Below, piece after piece: positions 49,665-60,967 of a DNA stretch of 64,000 nucleotides (within the stretch, counting starts at the first letter, position 1; each line of letters begins with the position of its first letter). A program made the translations under genes and the position numbers. The DNA lies in assembly GCA_011947345.1 (NCBI GenBank), contig JAAVTG010000581.1:806001-870000 (forward strand), read 5' to 3'. Under the pieces are notes generated by a model that was not told the DNA's origin, made no database searches, and saw nothing but the letters and a program-made list of their open reading frames with translations. Origin of the DNA: Phytophthora quininea. Its lineage: Eukaryota > Oomycota > Peronosporomycetes > Peronosporales > Peronosporaceae.

Positions 49665-50371
49665 GGTTCCTCCCGCCGCAAATTGTTTTTCAAATTCATC
49701 AGCACAGCCTCCAGTCGATCCATGGCAGACTTAGTCCACACCCTGCTTTTGAAAACACTGGCCGCCAGCCTTCCAAGTCGAATGATCTGAAACAGTGCTC
49801 CTAAAAGTCTCTGCCCTCCACTAGGCAAAGTCGAAGCTGCATCTGCGTCCTCACGTGTCACTACTGAATGCTGCAGCACTCCATGTTGACATTTCATGCA
49901 CTGTGCACTCTGAATCAAGTGCTTCTTGCTCTTATCTGCTTCATCAGCGTCTTGCAGCCCCAAATTCCTTGACCCATTGACACAAGAGCATCCAGGGACG
50001 CCACACGCTCGAAGAGCACAGGTATCTGGTAGAATATTGGCCAGCTTCTTCAGCACTGTTTTATGAGCATCTTCAGGGTCTTCTAGCTCCTTCTGCTTGG
50101 TATTTAGGTCCAGCAGCTTGACGCCTGCACTAACTCCGGCTGTACGAGCATTCTCGCTCTTAGAACCGGTTTTATTTGCTGATACTTGTCTCCGGCGGGT
50201 CTTCTTGCTCTGCTTACGCTGCTTCACGTGCGATGCCACGTCCTGCTCCACTTCCAGCCCGTACTCGGCAGCTAGTGCAGCCATTTCATCCTCGATGAAG
50301 GCGATCTCGCCCGCCTGGAAGCCCAGGTGGCCGGCCTTGCGCTTGCGGCCGCTCTGCTTGGTCTTACCCAT
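49661..50371 (-). CDS. Small basic protein overlapping the methyltransferase start
   Basis: 236 codons, starting MGKTKQSGRKRKAGHLGFQAGEIAF, with a basic nuclear-signal-like stretch HVKQRKQSKKTRRRQ. A cysteine-containing segment follows (CALRACGVPGCSC ... SAQCMKCQHGVLQH), possibly zinc-binding. The TGA stop overlaps the next ATG as ATGA (49664-49661). In a eukaryote this suggests one fused gene with a lost base between RREEP and MNGQ, rather than a bicistron. Family unknown. Confidence 0.55.
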   Translation of the reverse strand: MGKTKQSGRKRKAGHLGFQAGEIAFIEDEMAALAAEYGLEVEQDVASHVKQRKQSKKTRRRQVSANKTGSKSENARTAGVSAGVKLLDLNTKQKELEDPEDAHKTVLKKLANILPDTCALRACGVPGCSCVNGSRNLGLQDADEADKSKKHLIQSAQCMKCQHGVLQHSVVTREDADAASTLPSGGQRLLGALFQIIRLGRLAASVFKSRVWTKSAMDRLEAVLMNLKNNLRREEP

Positions 50372-50517
50372 GTTGAATTGAAAGGGTTTTTGACTGGATG
50401 AAAGGAAACACCTCGTTTGGGTTAATTTTTACTGAAAAGTCTCGTTCAAGTTGAGGTATAGAAAAGCAAGTCATTCCCAGAACTTCAAGAAAAACAATCC
50501 TCAAGAGCTGCGCCCCC

Positions 50518-52764
50518 ATGGCCAAGAGCAAGATGGAGACGCCAGGGGACGGCGACGACTGGCTGGTGGTGCCCTGCGAGCGTCCCGAGCATGTCGAGAA
50601 GGGGTGGGAGTCGAGGAGCAGCCCCAAATGGACGAGGGGAGCATCCAGCGACCGAGAACGAAGGAAACCAGGCCTGGTTACTCGGGTTACGTTCTGGGGA
50701 TATGCGCTTCTTCAAGGTTAAACCTTTTATTTATATATTATAGTGGGTGATTTTTATATGTTGTATGTTTTAGGTGTCTGTGTGGCCCAATGGCCAAGAT
50801 GAACCTGTTGAAGTGCATCCAGACAAGTCGCTGCTTATTGCAGTGGACAAATACTGCAGCATGGAAACATTGCAACAACTGCTTCAAGACGCAGTGGCGA
50901 CGCTACCAGAATTGCAACAATTGTTCCCAGAAGTTACAAGCGACACTGTTGCAGACGCAATTCAAGTTTGTGTCCTTTCGGACGACAAGACGTCGTGGGA
51001 ACCAGTTACAGAAAGAGAGCCACGCTTTCAGGAGAACACTCAGCAGCAAGATGAAGACAATGAAGACGCCGCACAGCACATGGTGGGGACTATTAATGTA
51101 CCAGACGACGCGGAAATAGGAGATCTCCTCGTGGAGACGAGATTTGTTGCTAGTAGTGGGGACGGACTGGTTGACTGGCGCCTAGGCAGGTTTTATACCG
51201 ATATTAAGAAGAATGCGTGGCGTTTCCAGCTGCAGATAGGCCAATTGATCGACGCGCTTGACACGGACAAGCGGTGGTATGAGTCTCGCGTTGTTGACGT
51301 GGGTCCAAGCCACGTCAAGGTTCACTATCGAGGCTGGACGGCGAAGTGGGATGAATGGCTGCATCGAATGTCGTCGCGGCTAGCGCCACTGCACAAATAC
51401 GTGCGCAATTGGCGAGACTTTGAGGTCGGCGACGAGGTTATGGTAGGCACGGAGGTTCCTGGAAAAAGGTACCCAGAGTGGCGGAATGCCTGCGTGACTG
51501 CTCGTGAGGCCACTGGAAAAGATGGCTCGTTCCAACTAATCGAGCTTGATGTGGATGGATCCAAATACTGGATGGACACACAAGACGAGCTGCTTTGTCC
51601 ATTGGGCACGCACAAGGCTGTCAATGCCACCAAGAAAGAAGATGCATCAGTCTTGACAGCTCCTCCTCGTTACTGCAAGACTACTTTGATCTCCCAGAAG
51701 AGCCTGTGGGCTCGTTACCAAATGAAGTTGAATCTGCTTCCGACATGATGCAAAACATGCAGTTCGCCGAAGGAGACGACTGGTGTGTGGTTGATGACGA
51801 GTTCGAAGGTGACGATACCGAACCGGTCAGCAAGAAGACCAATCTGGACGATAACGACAAGCCCAACGATCAAACTCTACCGAATCAAAGCTCCTCCGAA
51901 TGTAGCCAAAGCGCTACCTCCCTCGATTGCAACGCCGATTGTAGCAGCAGCGGCGAATCGACGGACTGTACGATCGGCGCAATGTCTGCAACAGCAGAGG
52001 AAGTGTCGGCGGTGGTGAATCTACCTGACCAAGACAGAGAGAACGAAGAGAGCTGGCGATTCGAGCTCGAGATCGGACAACTCGTGGACGCTCTCGACAC
52101 GGACAACAATTGGTACGTTATGCCCCTTGTATCCCGTTGTACCCTTCATCTAACAAGCAAGCTTAGGTATGAGTCCCGGGTCGTGGCTGTCAGCTCCACT
52201 TTAGTCAAGGTGCACTACCGTGGCTGGACATCCAAGTGGGACGAGTGGCTGGAGCGCACGTCGAGTCGCATCGCGCCACTGCACAGCAAAGTGCCCGACT
52301 GGCGCATGTTCAAAGTGTACGACGAAGTGCTGGTGGGGCGCAAGGTAAACACGAAAAAGTATCCCGAGTGGCGCAATGCCGTCGTCACTGCCTGCGAGAA
52401 CTGCGAGGTGGACGGTTCGCTTCGGATCGAGGTGGACATCGATGGCGTCCGAGTGTGGATGGACGCGCAGGACGAGCTGCTGTGTCTGCCAGGGACCCAC
52501 AAGGCGTTGAACGCGCCGGTGCTCACTCGCTCGTCGTCTCTTTTAAGGGGGCGAACACAGTGTCAAGTGTTATCAGGCTGTAGGCAATTCATTTTCGTGC
52601 TGTCGACGTGTGAATGCACTTCAACGTCCACACCCAACCGCAATCTCATCAAATTGTCCACTTGGATACCCTGGTCTCCGATACGTGGCCCCAATAACAA
52701 AGAATTCCCTCGTTATTGGTATAGTGAAGTGCGCGTTGTTCATAGATTATACGTGATTGGCTGA
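50518..52764 (+). CDS. Protein with two Tudor-knot (chromo-barrel) repeats
   Basis: Two homologous modules: WYESRVVDVGPSHVKVHYRGW then TAKWDEWLHRMSSRLAPLH (about 51275-51390), and YESRVVAVSSTLVKVHYRGW then TSKWDEWLERTSSRIAPLH (52170-52290). Each is followed by FEVGDEVMVG or FKVYDEVLVG plus a YPEWRNA...VTA unit. 'V-VHY-GW--KWDEW' is the MRG15/MSL3 chromo-barrel signature, so binding to chromatin or RNA is likely. A 54-nt intron lies at 52113-52166. A frame change near 51665 joins the halves. The first exon (ATG at 50518) and the C terminus beyond 52530 are uncertain, since the phase at the 50720-50773 intron does not close without an indel. Confidence 0.65.
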
Positions 52765-52856
52765 TTGGCCGGACCCCAATCCTCGTTGTTAGAATATAGT
52801 TGCAATTCGAGCGCAAAACACATTTTGGCGAGAAGCGCAAAACCAGAGCCCACGCA

Positions 52857-53809
52857 ATGCAGCAGACAGGTCGCGTCGTGGCTGCGCCGGCGGACGACGC
52901 CAGCCGCCTGGTGTCCAGCGAGGAAGAGATGCTGCGTCTGGCGCCGCTGCCGCACGAGCGCGTCGTGTACTGGGGCTCCGGCAGCCCGCAAGGTAAGCGA
53001 AAGAACCAGCCCCAACTTGATGATACATTCTTATTTTCCGTGAAATTCATCATTATTTCTTGTATATTCTACCCACAGCCTGGCGGATCCTCATCGCGTT
53101 GGAAGAGAAGAAATTGGCGTACCGAAGTGTATGCGTGAGCTTCAGCAGCGGCGTGCTCAAGACCCCCTTCTTCAGAGCGCTGAACCCTCGCATGCGCATC
53201 CCAGTGCTAGTGGAGCCGGCGGAGCTGCCGCCGACGGAGGAAGGAGAGAGCACTGACGAAGAGAATAAGACTCCCAAAAGCAAAGTCGCAGAGGCGGCCA
53301 TGGGCATCTCTCGACTCATGACAGCGTCCGTGGCTCAGTACCGAACCATTGTGTACGAGTCCGGCGCCATCTTGGAGTATCTGGAGAAGAAATATCCCCG
53401 TATCCCATGCATGCCAGAGTCTCCAGCGCTTTACGCAGTGGCGCAGTCCAGACTGCACGAAGCCAACGAGATTCTGTCTGTCGTGGGCGACCTCGTGGTC
53501 TATCTGAGACGGTTCCCTCAAGACCGACGCAACCCGCAGGTGCTGAACGCCAAGTGGGCGTCTGTGGAGAGCGAGTTGAGCTTGTGGGAGTCCTATCTGG
53601 ACGGTCACCAGTTCCTCGTGGACCAAGAGCAGCCGTATTTATGCGATTTCACGCTCTTCAGCAACATTGCCTACGCGGTGAGGTGTGGGCTGCAGCTCGA
53701 CGGGCTCTACCCAAGACTCGCCATGTTCTACGTGCGATTGTGTGCGAGGAATCGATCGAAAAGACCTGGCCGCCGCACTGGCGAACGACTATTGGACTCA
53801 AGGTGCTGA
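52857..53809 (+). CDS. Glutathione S-transferase-like protein
   Basis: Two exons (52857-52992, 53079-53809) give 288 residues as read. Exon 2 opens AWRILIALEEKKLAYRSVCVSF, followed by LNPRMRIPVLVE and VYESGAILEYLEKKYP. These are the N-terminal thioredoxin-like fold features of GSTs (cis-Pro in IPVLV, ES at the gamma-glutamyl site). An insertion of about 50 residues (ELPPTEEGESTDEENK...) sits between strands 3 and 4. The all-helical C-terminal domain has YLCDFTLFSNIAYAV. The last 25 residues depend on the frame chosen near 53745. Role: detoxification or glutathione-dependent signalling, cytosolic. Confidence 0.75.
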
Positions 53810-54326
53810 CCAAGACGTGCTGTTACTGTGGCGGTCGTGCGGACCAGCCGTGCGTATGCAAACAGCGAGCGGCGCCGCCACGGATGATGGTGTCGCCACC
53901 GTCGTCAATGCCCACCCAGCAGTCGTCGTGATACCCGTGTAGGAATGAGCTTCAAGTTACCTGGTGAGAAGAGTTTGCAGTACCTGAATGGCTTCATGTT
54001 CGCATCACCTTCAAACGTTTGGTCTGCAAAATACATAGTAGATTGGCCCCCAACTCCGGCGTCGTGCCGTGTCGACTTCTTCGAATGCTGTTGAAACTTT
54101 TCAAGAACGAGCTTCGGACTGATCGCGGTAATGTGTGTTGCTCGCAACTCACCATTAAAACCCTAACGAATCTGTGGCAGCTTGTTCCTCGCCGTTAGAA
54201 GTCCGCTTTTTCTCCGGAGAGCGCACGGGGCAGTTTGTTCTTGCCCGTTAGAAAGGGTGAACGGTATTGCAGCCACCAACGCGTCAATTTCCAGTCCCAG
54301 TCTTGAATTTGTCAAGTGAAGAGAAG
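53810..54326. other. Intergenic, possible alternative 3' end of the GST gene
   Basis: Two alternative frames continue to about 53940, one with TKTCCYCGGRADQPCVC. Beyond that nothing is recognised. A copy of TCAATTTCC near 54286 may belong to the promoter of the Crinkler gene. Confidence 0.3.
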
Positions 54327-56048
54327 ATGAGTGAAGAGCTGGAGCTGTGTTGCGTCGTGCTAGGGTCCGGGACGACTTTCCCGGTCAAGATCACTCGTTC
54401 CGCGAAAGGCTTTGACCTCCGCAGGGTGATCGCACAAGCCAAGTGGATCAACGTGGATCCGATGGAGGTGACGATGTACCTGACAAAGGCGAAGGACAAC
54501 ACCTGGCTTCGGGACAGCCAGGTTTTGGATGGGATTGTGAGTGGATCGATTGCCAATGTCTACGCCAAACTTTGGCCCATGTGGAGACTGGATGGTGACA
54601 AGTGTTTTGGGAGGAACTTTGAGCCTGAAGATGAAGACATTCACGTCCTTGTTGACTGCCCATTGAAGGATTCTGACTCTGCCAAAGCAAAAGCAGGTCA
54701 AAAGACCTTACTCTAGAGCAAGCATGGCAGCATTCCGTGCTACACTCACTTAAAATGCTGACACTGAGCGAGATCCCGAGAATTCTTCAACGTCCACTAC
54801 CGTTCCTAGTGTCGACGTCGAACACCTCCTTGCCAAAAGAGGTATTCGCTGAGAACGGCCCGATCGTGCCATCCAAACAGACTTTGACGTGGTTGAGCGA
54901 AACCTGGCGAAAGTTAGACACCAAGTGGTTCAAATGGACTGTGCCGAAGGATGATTTCTCCATCTTGCTTGAGTTTACCACGTACGTGGGGAATGCGAGT
55001 GGGTTTATGATGGAAACAAGTTGGCCACTGAGCGGGAAGTTTGCTCCACCGGAGGAAGGTTCAACCGTGTTTGCCAGTGTTGATCGGCTGCTGATGGTTC
55101 GCGGCGAAGTTGCTACTGCGGCTACTCAATCGACAAGTGCTGCGCCAATTTGACGAGCAAGATCCGAGTGTGGAACTGCATTTTTACGGTGACCTTCCTT
55201 TCCTTTTGGGCTTCGTCACGAGTGGACCGGCGCTGCGGATTGTTGCGATTGACCGAGCTCTACGTCTAACGACCGTCGCAGAATTCAAGTCGATCTTCGT
55301 TCAAAAGGCGGACGTTGTCAAGGCGTTCTACAACTTGGCGTTTATGCTGGTGCATATGCGACTCCTGTCTTCTCCAACACACCCAAGTTCTTTACTGCCA
55401 TATACCCCGCGCACTGAAGGAAATGTTACCCTCACCATGCTGGATGACCGTATCGAACGAAAGATCACTCGACATGATGTTCGTAACATCTACGAGACGT
55501 TGGAGAAGTTGAATACTTGGGGAAGCAGTGCCACGCATCTACAGACGGTGTTGAATTTAAACGGTTCATCCTGGCATTGCATCGTCCAGCTAGCTCCACT
55601 AGGCTACCAACGTCAGCCAAGCAACACGACCGAAGTTCGCCAATGGCTGCGAGAAATACTGACAGCGTTGGCGTACTGGCATGGGAGCAACTTCTGCCAC
55701 GGCAACATTTGCTGGAAGAGTATCCTCTATACGACCGAGACAACGCAGCCGGGATACTGGTTCCTGATCGATATGGACAATGCGATGGCGAAGAAGATCG
55801 TGTGGAACTTGCCCTTCCGCGGTAGCTCGTCTGCCATGCGTAACGACTTGCAACAGTTGGGAGAAATGGTCGATGCTCTGAACAAGAAGGTGAAGCTTCC
55901 GGCAGATCTTCTGAGGATTCGGGACACGCTTCTCTCGGCGAGCAAGACGCGAAGTCTGACTGCGAAGATGGTGCTGAATGCGATGAACGAGGTTGGGAGT
56001 GTGGCGAAGACTTTTGAGACGAGAAATGCCAAGTGTCTTCCAAGATAA
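54327..56048 (+). CDS. Crinkler (CRN) effector-type protein with kinase-like C terminus, frame-broken
   Basis: The N-terminal domain starts MSEELELCCVVLGSGTTFPV and carries MYLTKAKDNTWL in place of the LYLAK/LFLAK motif, and HVLVDCP, a match to the HVLVxxP motif that ends the DWL region. A linker follows with SFGKEVFD-like and WTVPKDDFSILLEF segments. The C-terminal part has kinase features: CHGNICWKSILY (HGN in the catalytic loop), WFLIDMDNA at the DFG position and QLGEMVDAL. The frame changes near 54700 and near 55100. CRN proteins act inside plant cells, and CRN8-like members have kinase activity. No classical signal peptide is visible, which is common for CRNs. Decay and sequencing error are both possible. 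Confidence 0.75.
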
Positions 56049-56475
56049 ATGGTTACAGCGTCATAGCGAAGTTACTTGGCATGTAGTATTTCCGTGGCGA
56101 CGTTAACTATCAATGAACCTTCATGGAAACCAGACTGTCAATAGCCATGATCAAGTACAACGAGGAAAGGCTCCGAAGCTGAAACAGCAAGCCGTCGTCT
56201 GGTGAACCGCGGTATTTCGTCAAACATCAAAATCTCAACAGTTTTACGTGGAGTGCTTATCTTCCTCTTGTAGTCTGCAGGTGCTTGGAGACACGATGGG
56301 GGGTCGGCGGAGCTCCCAGGAAGCTGGCCGAAGTCTATTTGACAAGTGATCTACTCTGTTGGGGCCCGGTTTGGAGTCCAGTTGTGCTTGGCTGGCGCTC
56401 CAGTCAACATGGTTGTCGTTATCATCAACACGGCTGTCGTGAGTGTCAACACGTTTGGCGTTATTGCAGTGAGCC
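56049..56475. other. No supported gene
   Basis: Short frames only on both strands. Confidence 0.35.
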
Positions 56476-57415
56476 TTGGACTCGTTATGCACGAGGCCAG
56501 CAGCTTGGCAGCTGCCGCTAGCTTGGCTGGCTGGGTACGCCTCGCACTACACTCCCATGTGTGCGTCGTTTCTGGTACCCCCAAGTGCAGCAGCGTTGGG
56601 AGCTATGCGATCCATGAATGCGACTGCCACATCAAACAGCGCCGCACCTGGATCACGTCCTGCTGCAGGAGCAGTGTCACAGCAGACCAATAGTGCTGCC
56701 AATGTAGCAATGCAAGACGAGCAGGAGGAAATGTATCAATTCGAGCTGCTTCGTGACACCTGAGCTCATGATCGCGAAGCTGTGACGCATGTGCTCCAAA
56801 CAAACATCACCCACGCGCCTACAGCCAAGACGCTGACTTTCCGCGTGGCATTCCTGGACCAATTGCTTGAGCGACGAGTTGACTCCAAGACGGCGTGGCT
56901 CTGCCATCGACAGATCATGCGCGAAATCGCACGGTACCAGCACCTCGATGCCGATCAAGTTGCTGGGTTGCGCAACAAGGAGCAACAGTTCAAGAAGACT
57001 GTACGCGCCATTCAAGACGCACAACGCCTCAGTGCTCTATTTGCTGCACCTCCAATAACAAGCGGAAGTGGCGATCAAAGCGGAACTGGAGAAAACGATG
57101 TTCCGTCCCCCAATTTACATGGCGGCGGTGCGATTTTCAATCGAGGGCGGCATGGCCGCTACATCAAACGCGGCGGACGTGGCAGTGCTCGAAAACGAGC
57201 TACGCGAGACGTTTCTTGAGCGCGCGGACGAGCGAGCTATCGACAACTACATGGCAGCAATACAGCACCTGCGTCGTGTGAGCATCAAACAGCAGTCGTT
57301 GATGCTGGAAATGCGTGTAGACACGCCATAGCTGAAGACCGAAGAGGCCAACGAAGAAGCCGTCGAAGATGATGACGATGACAAACAGGACGTCAGTGGC
57401 GAGGATGCAAAGTGA
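56476..57415 (+). pseudogene. Broken gene of unknown family
   Basis: One frame runs from about 56476 with TGA at 56761-56763. It reads SQQTNSAANVAMQDEQEEMY, then AKTLTFRVAFLDQLLERRVD, HRQIMREIARYQHLDADQV and NKEQQFKKTVRAIQDAQRLS. Near 57050 it passes to another phase: VAIKAELEKTMFRPPIYMAAV, VLENELRETFLERADERAI, NYMAAIQHLRRVSIKQQSL. After TAG at 57329 it ends with an acidic DDDDDKQD tail. It looks like a helical, coiled-coil-rich protein. Its position next to transposons hints at an element-carried gene, without proof. Confidence 0.4.
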
Positions 57416-57592
57416 TGTTGGAGTTGCATTGAGACGAAGCGTTTGCCCCCGATATCCATAATCAGTTTTCCAAGCTGATTTTTCAAGTGTTTTTCGACCA
57501 AAGATAAGACACGCAATCTACCTAATATAAATTATGTTGGGATTTACCTAAAATTTGAATAGTACGAGCCTTTATCGTTAATCAACAGCTTA

Positions 57593-57609
57593 CCGACAAC
57601 GACACAAAA
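57593..57609 (+). repeat. Left terminal inverted repeat of pogo-like element 1
   Basis: CCGACAACGACACAAAA, preceded by TA at 57591-57592. Confidence 0.85.
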
Positions 57610-57698
57610 AGCCGAGCATATCAGTTTAGGTAGTTCATACAAAAACGTGACACAAAAACTCGGGCTTGACAACAAAAAAAAGACGTGTTATTCATCGG

Positions 57699-59060
57699 CT
57701 AGATAGTTACTGCCTCAAACCTAGGAATAGCTGTCTCAAAGCTGCGAATTATTTGGTCTGCTGGAAAGGCTTCCCACGCCTCTATCGTCGCCTTAACAGC
57801 TTTTAGACGCTTTTGTGGTGCTGAAAGCCCCGATTTAGGGGCATAAGAGCCACGAATTCGCGATTTTAGCGGTCCCATTACCCCCACATCTAACGGTTGA
57901 CAAACCGAGGTGCTTTGGGGGTAACGGAACCACAGCAGCGCAGGCGTCTTCAGCCACAACGCGTACTCCTTGCTCCGACACGTGACTGTCGAAGTTGTCG
58001 ACAAGGAGCAGCGCTGGGCCGTCAATTTCGAATTTTAGCAAATTTTTAACATAAAAATCCCAACCTATGGAATCCATCCAACCTGCTTCTTGTACAGTGT
58101 AGAAATGGCCTTTTGGGAGTGTCTGCAGCTCCTTGGACTCTATCGTTCCGCCCAACTTTCCGCGGAGTATGAAGAGAATTGGAAGTTTTTTTCCTGAAAC
58201 ATAAAAATAAAATATTAATAAATAATCACATTTTTATAGCAATAAAAATCATACCATCAGCTCGAATCGTGAGCACAGCCGTCATTCGGCCTGAGTGCTT
58301 GGTCAAGTCTCGCACTTTGGCCGACTCCTTCCGCCCCTTGATGCCCCAAACCCGAGCGGGTGGCATGTCAAAATTTATGGCGGTTTCGTCCACATTATAA
58401 ATTTCGCTAGGAGAATAGACGTTGTAGGTGCTCCAAAATCCGATGGCAAAATCTGCCTTTAGCTGTAACAAATCTGCGGTAGGAAACTTTGTTTCTTGGG
58501 CTTTTGTGTGGAGAACCCGTATCTAAAATAAGTACATTTTGTCAGTACACGTCTGAATTATTAACAACATCAAGTGATAACACTGAAATAGCAACATCAC
58601 CTATCTGCAGTGCGCTGTAACAATCTCTCGAGGGCTCTACGACAGCTCTCGGGCGACTTCTTGTTCTCTGCGTAGTGTTCGAGCCATTGGCTGTAGTTAT
58701 CTTGTATAAAACCTATCATTATGGAGGTTGTGAGCCACTAATACATAATACGTTAGAGTAAAGATAAATAAAGTTAAAATATACGAAACCTCTTACCTCC
58801 TCTTCACGCCTTGTGTCCTTCATGAACGTCACGAGGGCAGGGGTGAAAGGAAAACTTTCCTTGCGCCCCTGCCCCTTCGTGGTTTTGGACAGCTTGTTCC
58901 CCGCGAAGCAGCGCAGCCGCTCCCGGGACCGCCACCACCCATCCACCGTGCCATGTGGATAACCGAGCTCAGCGACGGTCCCCGGCAACCCGATCTCCTC
59001 AATGCGGGCCAGCGCTGACAGCTTCTCCTTGACGGAGTAGCCGCGCTGCTTGCGGGGCAT
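57699..59060 (-). pseudogene. Transposase of pogo-like element 1, broken
   Basis: Start at 59060 (MPRKQRGYSVKEKLSALARI). An N-terminal helix-turn-helix follows: VAELGYPHGTVDGWWRSRERL. The DDE_1 catalytic core is spread over later exons: IYNVDETAINFDMPPARVWG (first Asp), ALLLVDNFDSHVSEQG (second Asp) and STSVCQPLDVGVMGPLK (third Asp). Introns lie near 58800, 58530 and 58215. The frame slips by one near 57905, at a CCCCC run. The gene looks recently active apart from this slip. Confidence 0.75.
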
Positions 59061-59213
59061 GGCGTGCGTCAGGTTTTGCAAAGTGCAGGTTTGGAGGACC
59101 ACCAACCATGTTTTAAGGGGGCTTTATTGGCAAAAGAATTAATGAAAACTTTGATTTGATTGGTCGAAAATTTGTATTGACGTGGCTGGAGTCCGGGTTT
59201 TGTGTACCCCGTC

Positions 59214-59230
59214 TTTTGTGTCGTTGTCGG
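59214..59230 (-). repeat. Right terminal inverted repeat of pogo-like element 1
   Basis: Exact reverse complement of 57593-57609, followed by TA at 59231-59232. Confidence 0.85.
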
Positions 59231-59278
59231 TACTGCTTTCTTGCTAATATGACGATGTATACAATGATGCATCCTGTA

Positions 59279-59303
59279 CAGACAACGACGAATTAATCCG
59301 GCA
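59279..59303 (+). repeat. Left terminal inverted repeat of pogo-like element 2
   Basis: 25 bp, starting CAGACAACGACGAATTAATC, preceded by TA. Confidence 0.88.
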
Positions 59304-59424
59304 CGTTTGATCGGATTGCATACGAAATGCTGCCAACGAAAAAGACTTTGATTGGTTAAAATTTCAACTTAGCACAGAGAAAAAGCAACAAAAAGCAGAT
59401 GGCAAACAAAAAACTGTTGTATTG

Positions 59425-60811
59425 TCAAATTGTTACTTCTGGGTAGTGGGGAATAGCTTTCTCGAAGCTACGAATTACTGTATCCTCAGAGATGTCTTCC
59501 CAGGCCGCTATGGTGGCTTTAATAGCTCGTATACGTTTTTCTTTGCGGCCCCACCAGTAATTCCGCTAAATTTAGCTCGCAGTTTAACTTTAGTGGTCCC
59601 ATAACGCCAACATCAAGCGGTTGGCAAACCGAAGTGCTGTTTGGCGGTAATGGGACCACCGTAGTACTTGCCAGCTCAGCAACAATTCGCTGACCCTCCT
59701 CCGAGACATGACTTTCAAAGTTGTCAAGGAGGAGGATGGAAGGTTTATCTATTTCGAATTGTAGCACATTTTCTACGTAAAATCGCCAGCCTGTGGCATT
59801 CATCCAAGCGTTCTCCTGCACCGTATAGTAGTGGCCTTTAGGATACTCACACAACTCGCACTGGTCAATCAGTCCGCCCAACTTGCCGCGCACAATGAAG
59901 AGAATCGGCAACTTTTTCCCTAAAATTTAGCACAACGTTCGACAAAGTAGTTTAAAACCACGTAAATGTTAACAAAAACGAAATGTGGCTTACCATCACC
60001 CGAATTGTAAGAACAGCAGTCATCCGTCCTGCGTGCTTGGTCGTGTCCGCAATGTGAGCCGGGTCTCGACGTCCCTTGAGGGCCCAGATACGGGTTGGTG
60101 GCATGTCAAAATTGATGGCAGTTTCATCAACGTTGTACATGCCACCACCCGCGAACGCCTCGTACTCTTCCCACAGCTTCACTGCAAACTCTACATGGGT
60201 CTCCTCCAATGCTTCAGAGCTCATCTTGGCGAGCTGTGGCTTTTGGGAGGAGAAATCATTGCTAAAACAAAACAATTAGTGAAAGTTAGCGTAAAAAGTA
60301 GCATAATATCCCCAAAATGCCGCGTACCGCTCAGCGACACGCTGACAAAGGCGCTCGAGTGCTGCTCTTCCACTTTTCTTTCCTTGAAGATACGATGTGA
60401 TCCAGCTCTCACTGATATGGCACATGAAATCTATCATTCCACTCGACGTTAAGGCCTACATTAGCACAGCAAAATAGTGCAAAACTTAGTAAATTTAGTA
60501 AATCATAGGCAATTTTGGATTCAAGTTAGTAACGAAGTGGATTTTGACCTTTCCTCACGCCGCTCGTCCTTCATGTAGGTTATCAGGGCTGCAACGTGCG
60601 GGTAAATCTCCTTACGGCCTTGACCTTTTAGCGTTTTTGACGTAGCATTTCCTCGAAACGCTAAAATCTTGGCCCTCTGTCGCCACCAGCCGTCGGCAGT
60701 TCCACGAGGGCATTGAAGGTCCCGCGCAACCTGCTCGACGCCGTAAATGGCGATATCCTGTATTGCCTCGCGCTTTTCCTTGATCGTGTAGGTTCGTTGC
60801 TTGATAGGCAT
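59425..60811 (-). CDS. Transposase of pogo-like element 2
   Basis: Start at 60811 (MPIKQRTYTIKEKREAIQDI). The helix-turn-helix is VARDLQCPRGTADGWWRQRAKI. Later exons give GMIDFMCHISESWITSYLQG, then MYNVDETAINFDMPPTRIWA (first Asp), SILLLDNFESHVSEEGQRI (second Asp) and STSVCQPLDVGVMGPLK (third Asp). The last exon ends EDTVIRSFEKAIPHYPEVTI with TGA at 59425-59427. A one-base slip lies near 59570. The three introns are short. Close relative of element 1 but a different family by sequence. Catalyses cut-and-paste transposition in the nucleus. Confidence 0.75.
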
Positions 60812-60967
60812 CTCGAAAAGTGAAAGTTAGCTTAGAGTTCACGGCATTTTGCTGTGCACCAGTCAAATATTAGCTGTAGTGATAGGTCAAAATGTTTATT
60901 TTTGCGTTTTTGATTGGCCAAAAAAGCGGGAAATTGTCTATGCAAGCTTCAATGCCGGCTTTTGCGT

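Larger units (their letters stand above)
57593..59230 (-). mobile_element. Pogo-like DNA transposon 1, full length
   Basis: 1,638 bp bounded by exact 17-bp terminal inverted repeats (CCGACAACGACACAAAA) and flanked on both sides by TA. Inside is one leftward DDE transposase gene. Tc1/mariner superfamily elements insert at TA. Confidence 0.85.
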
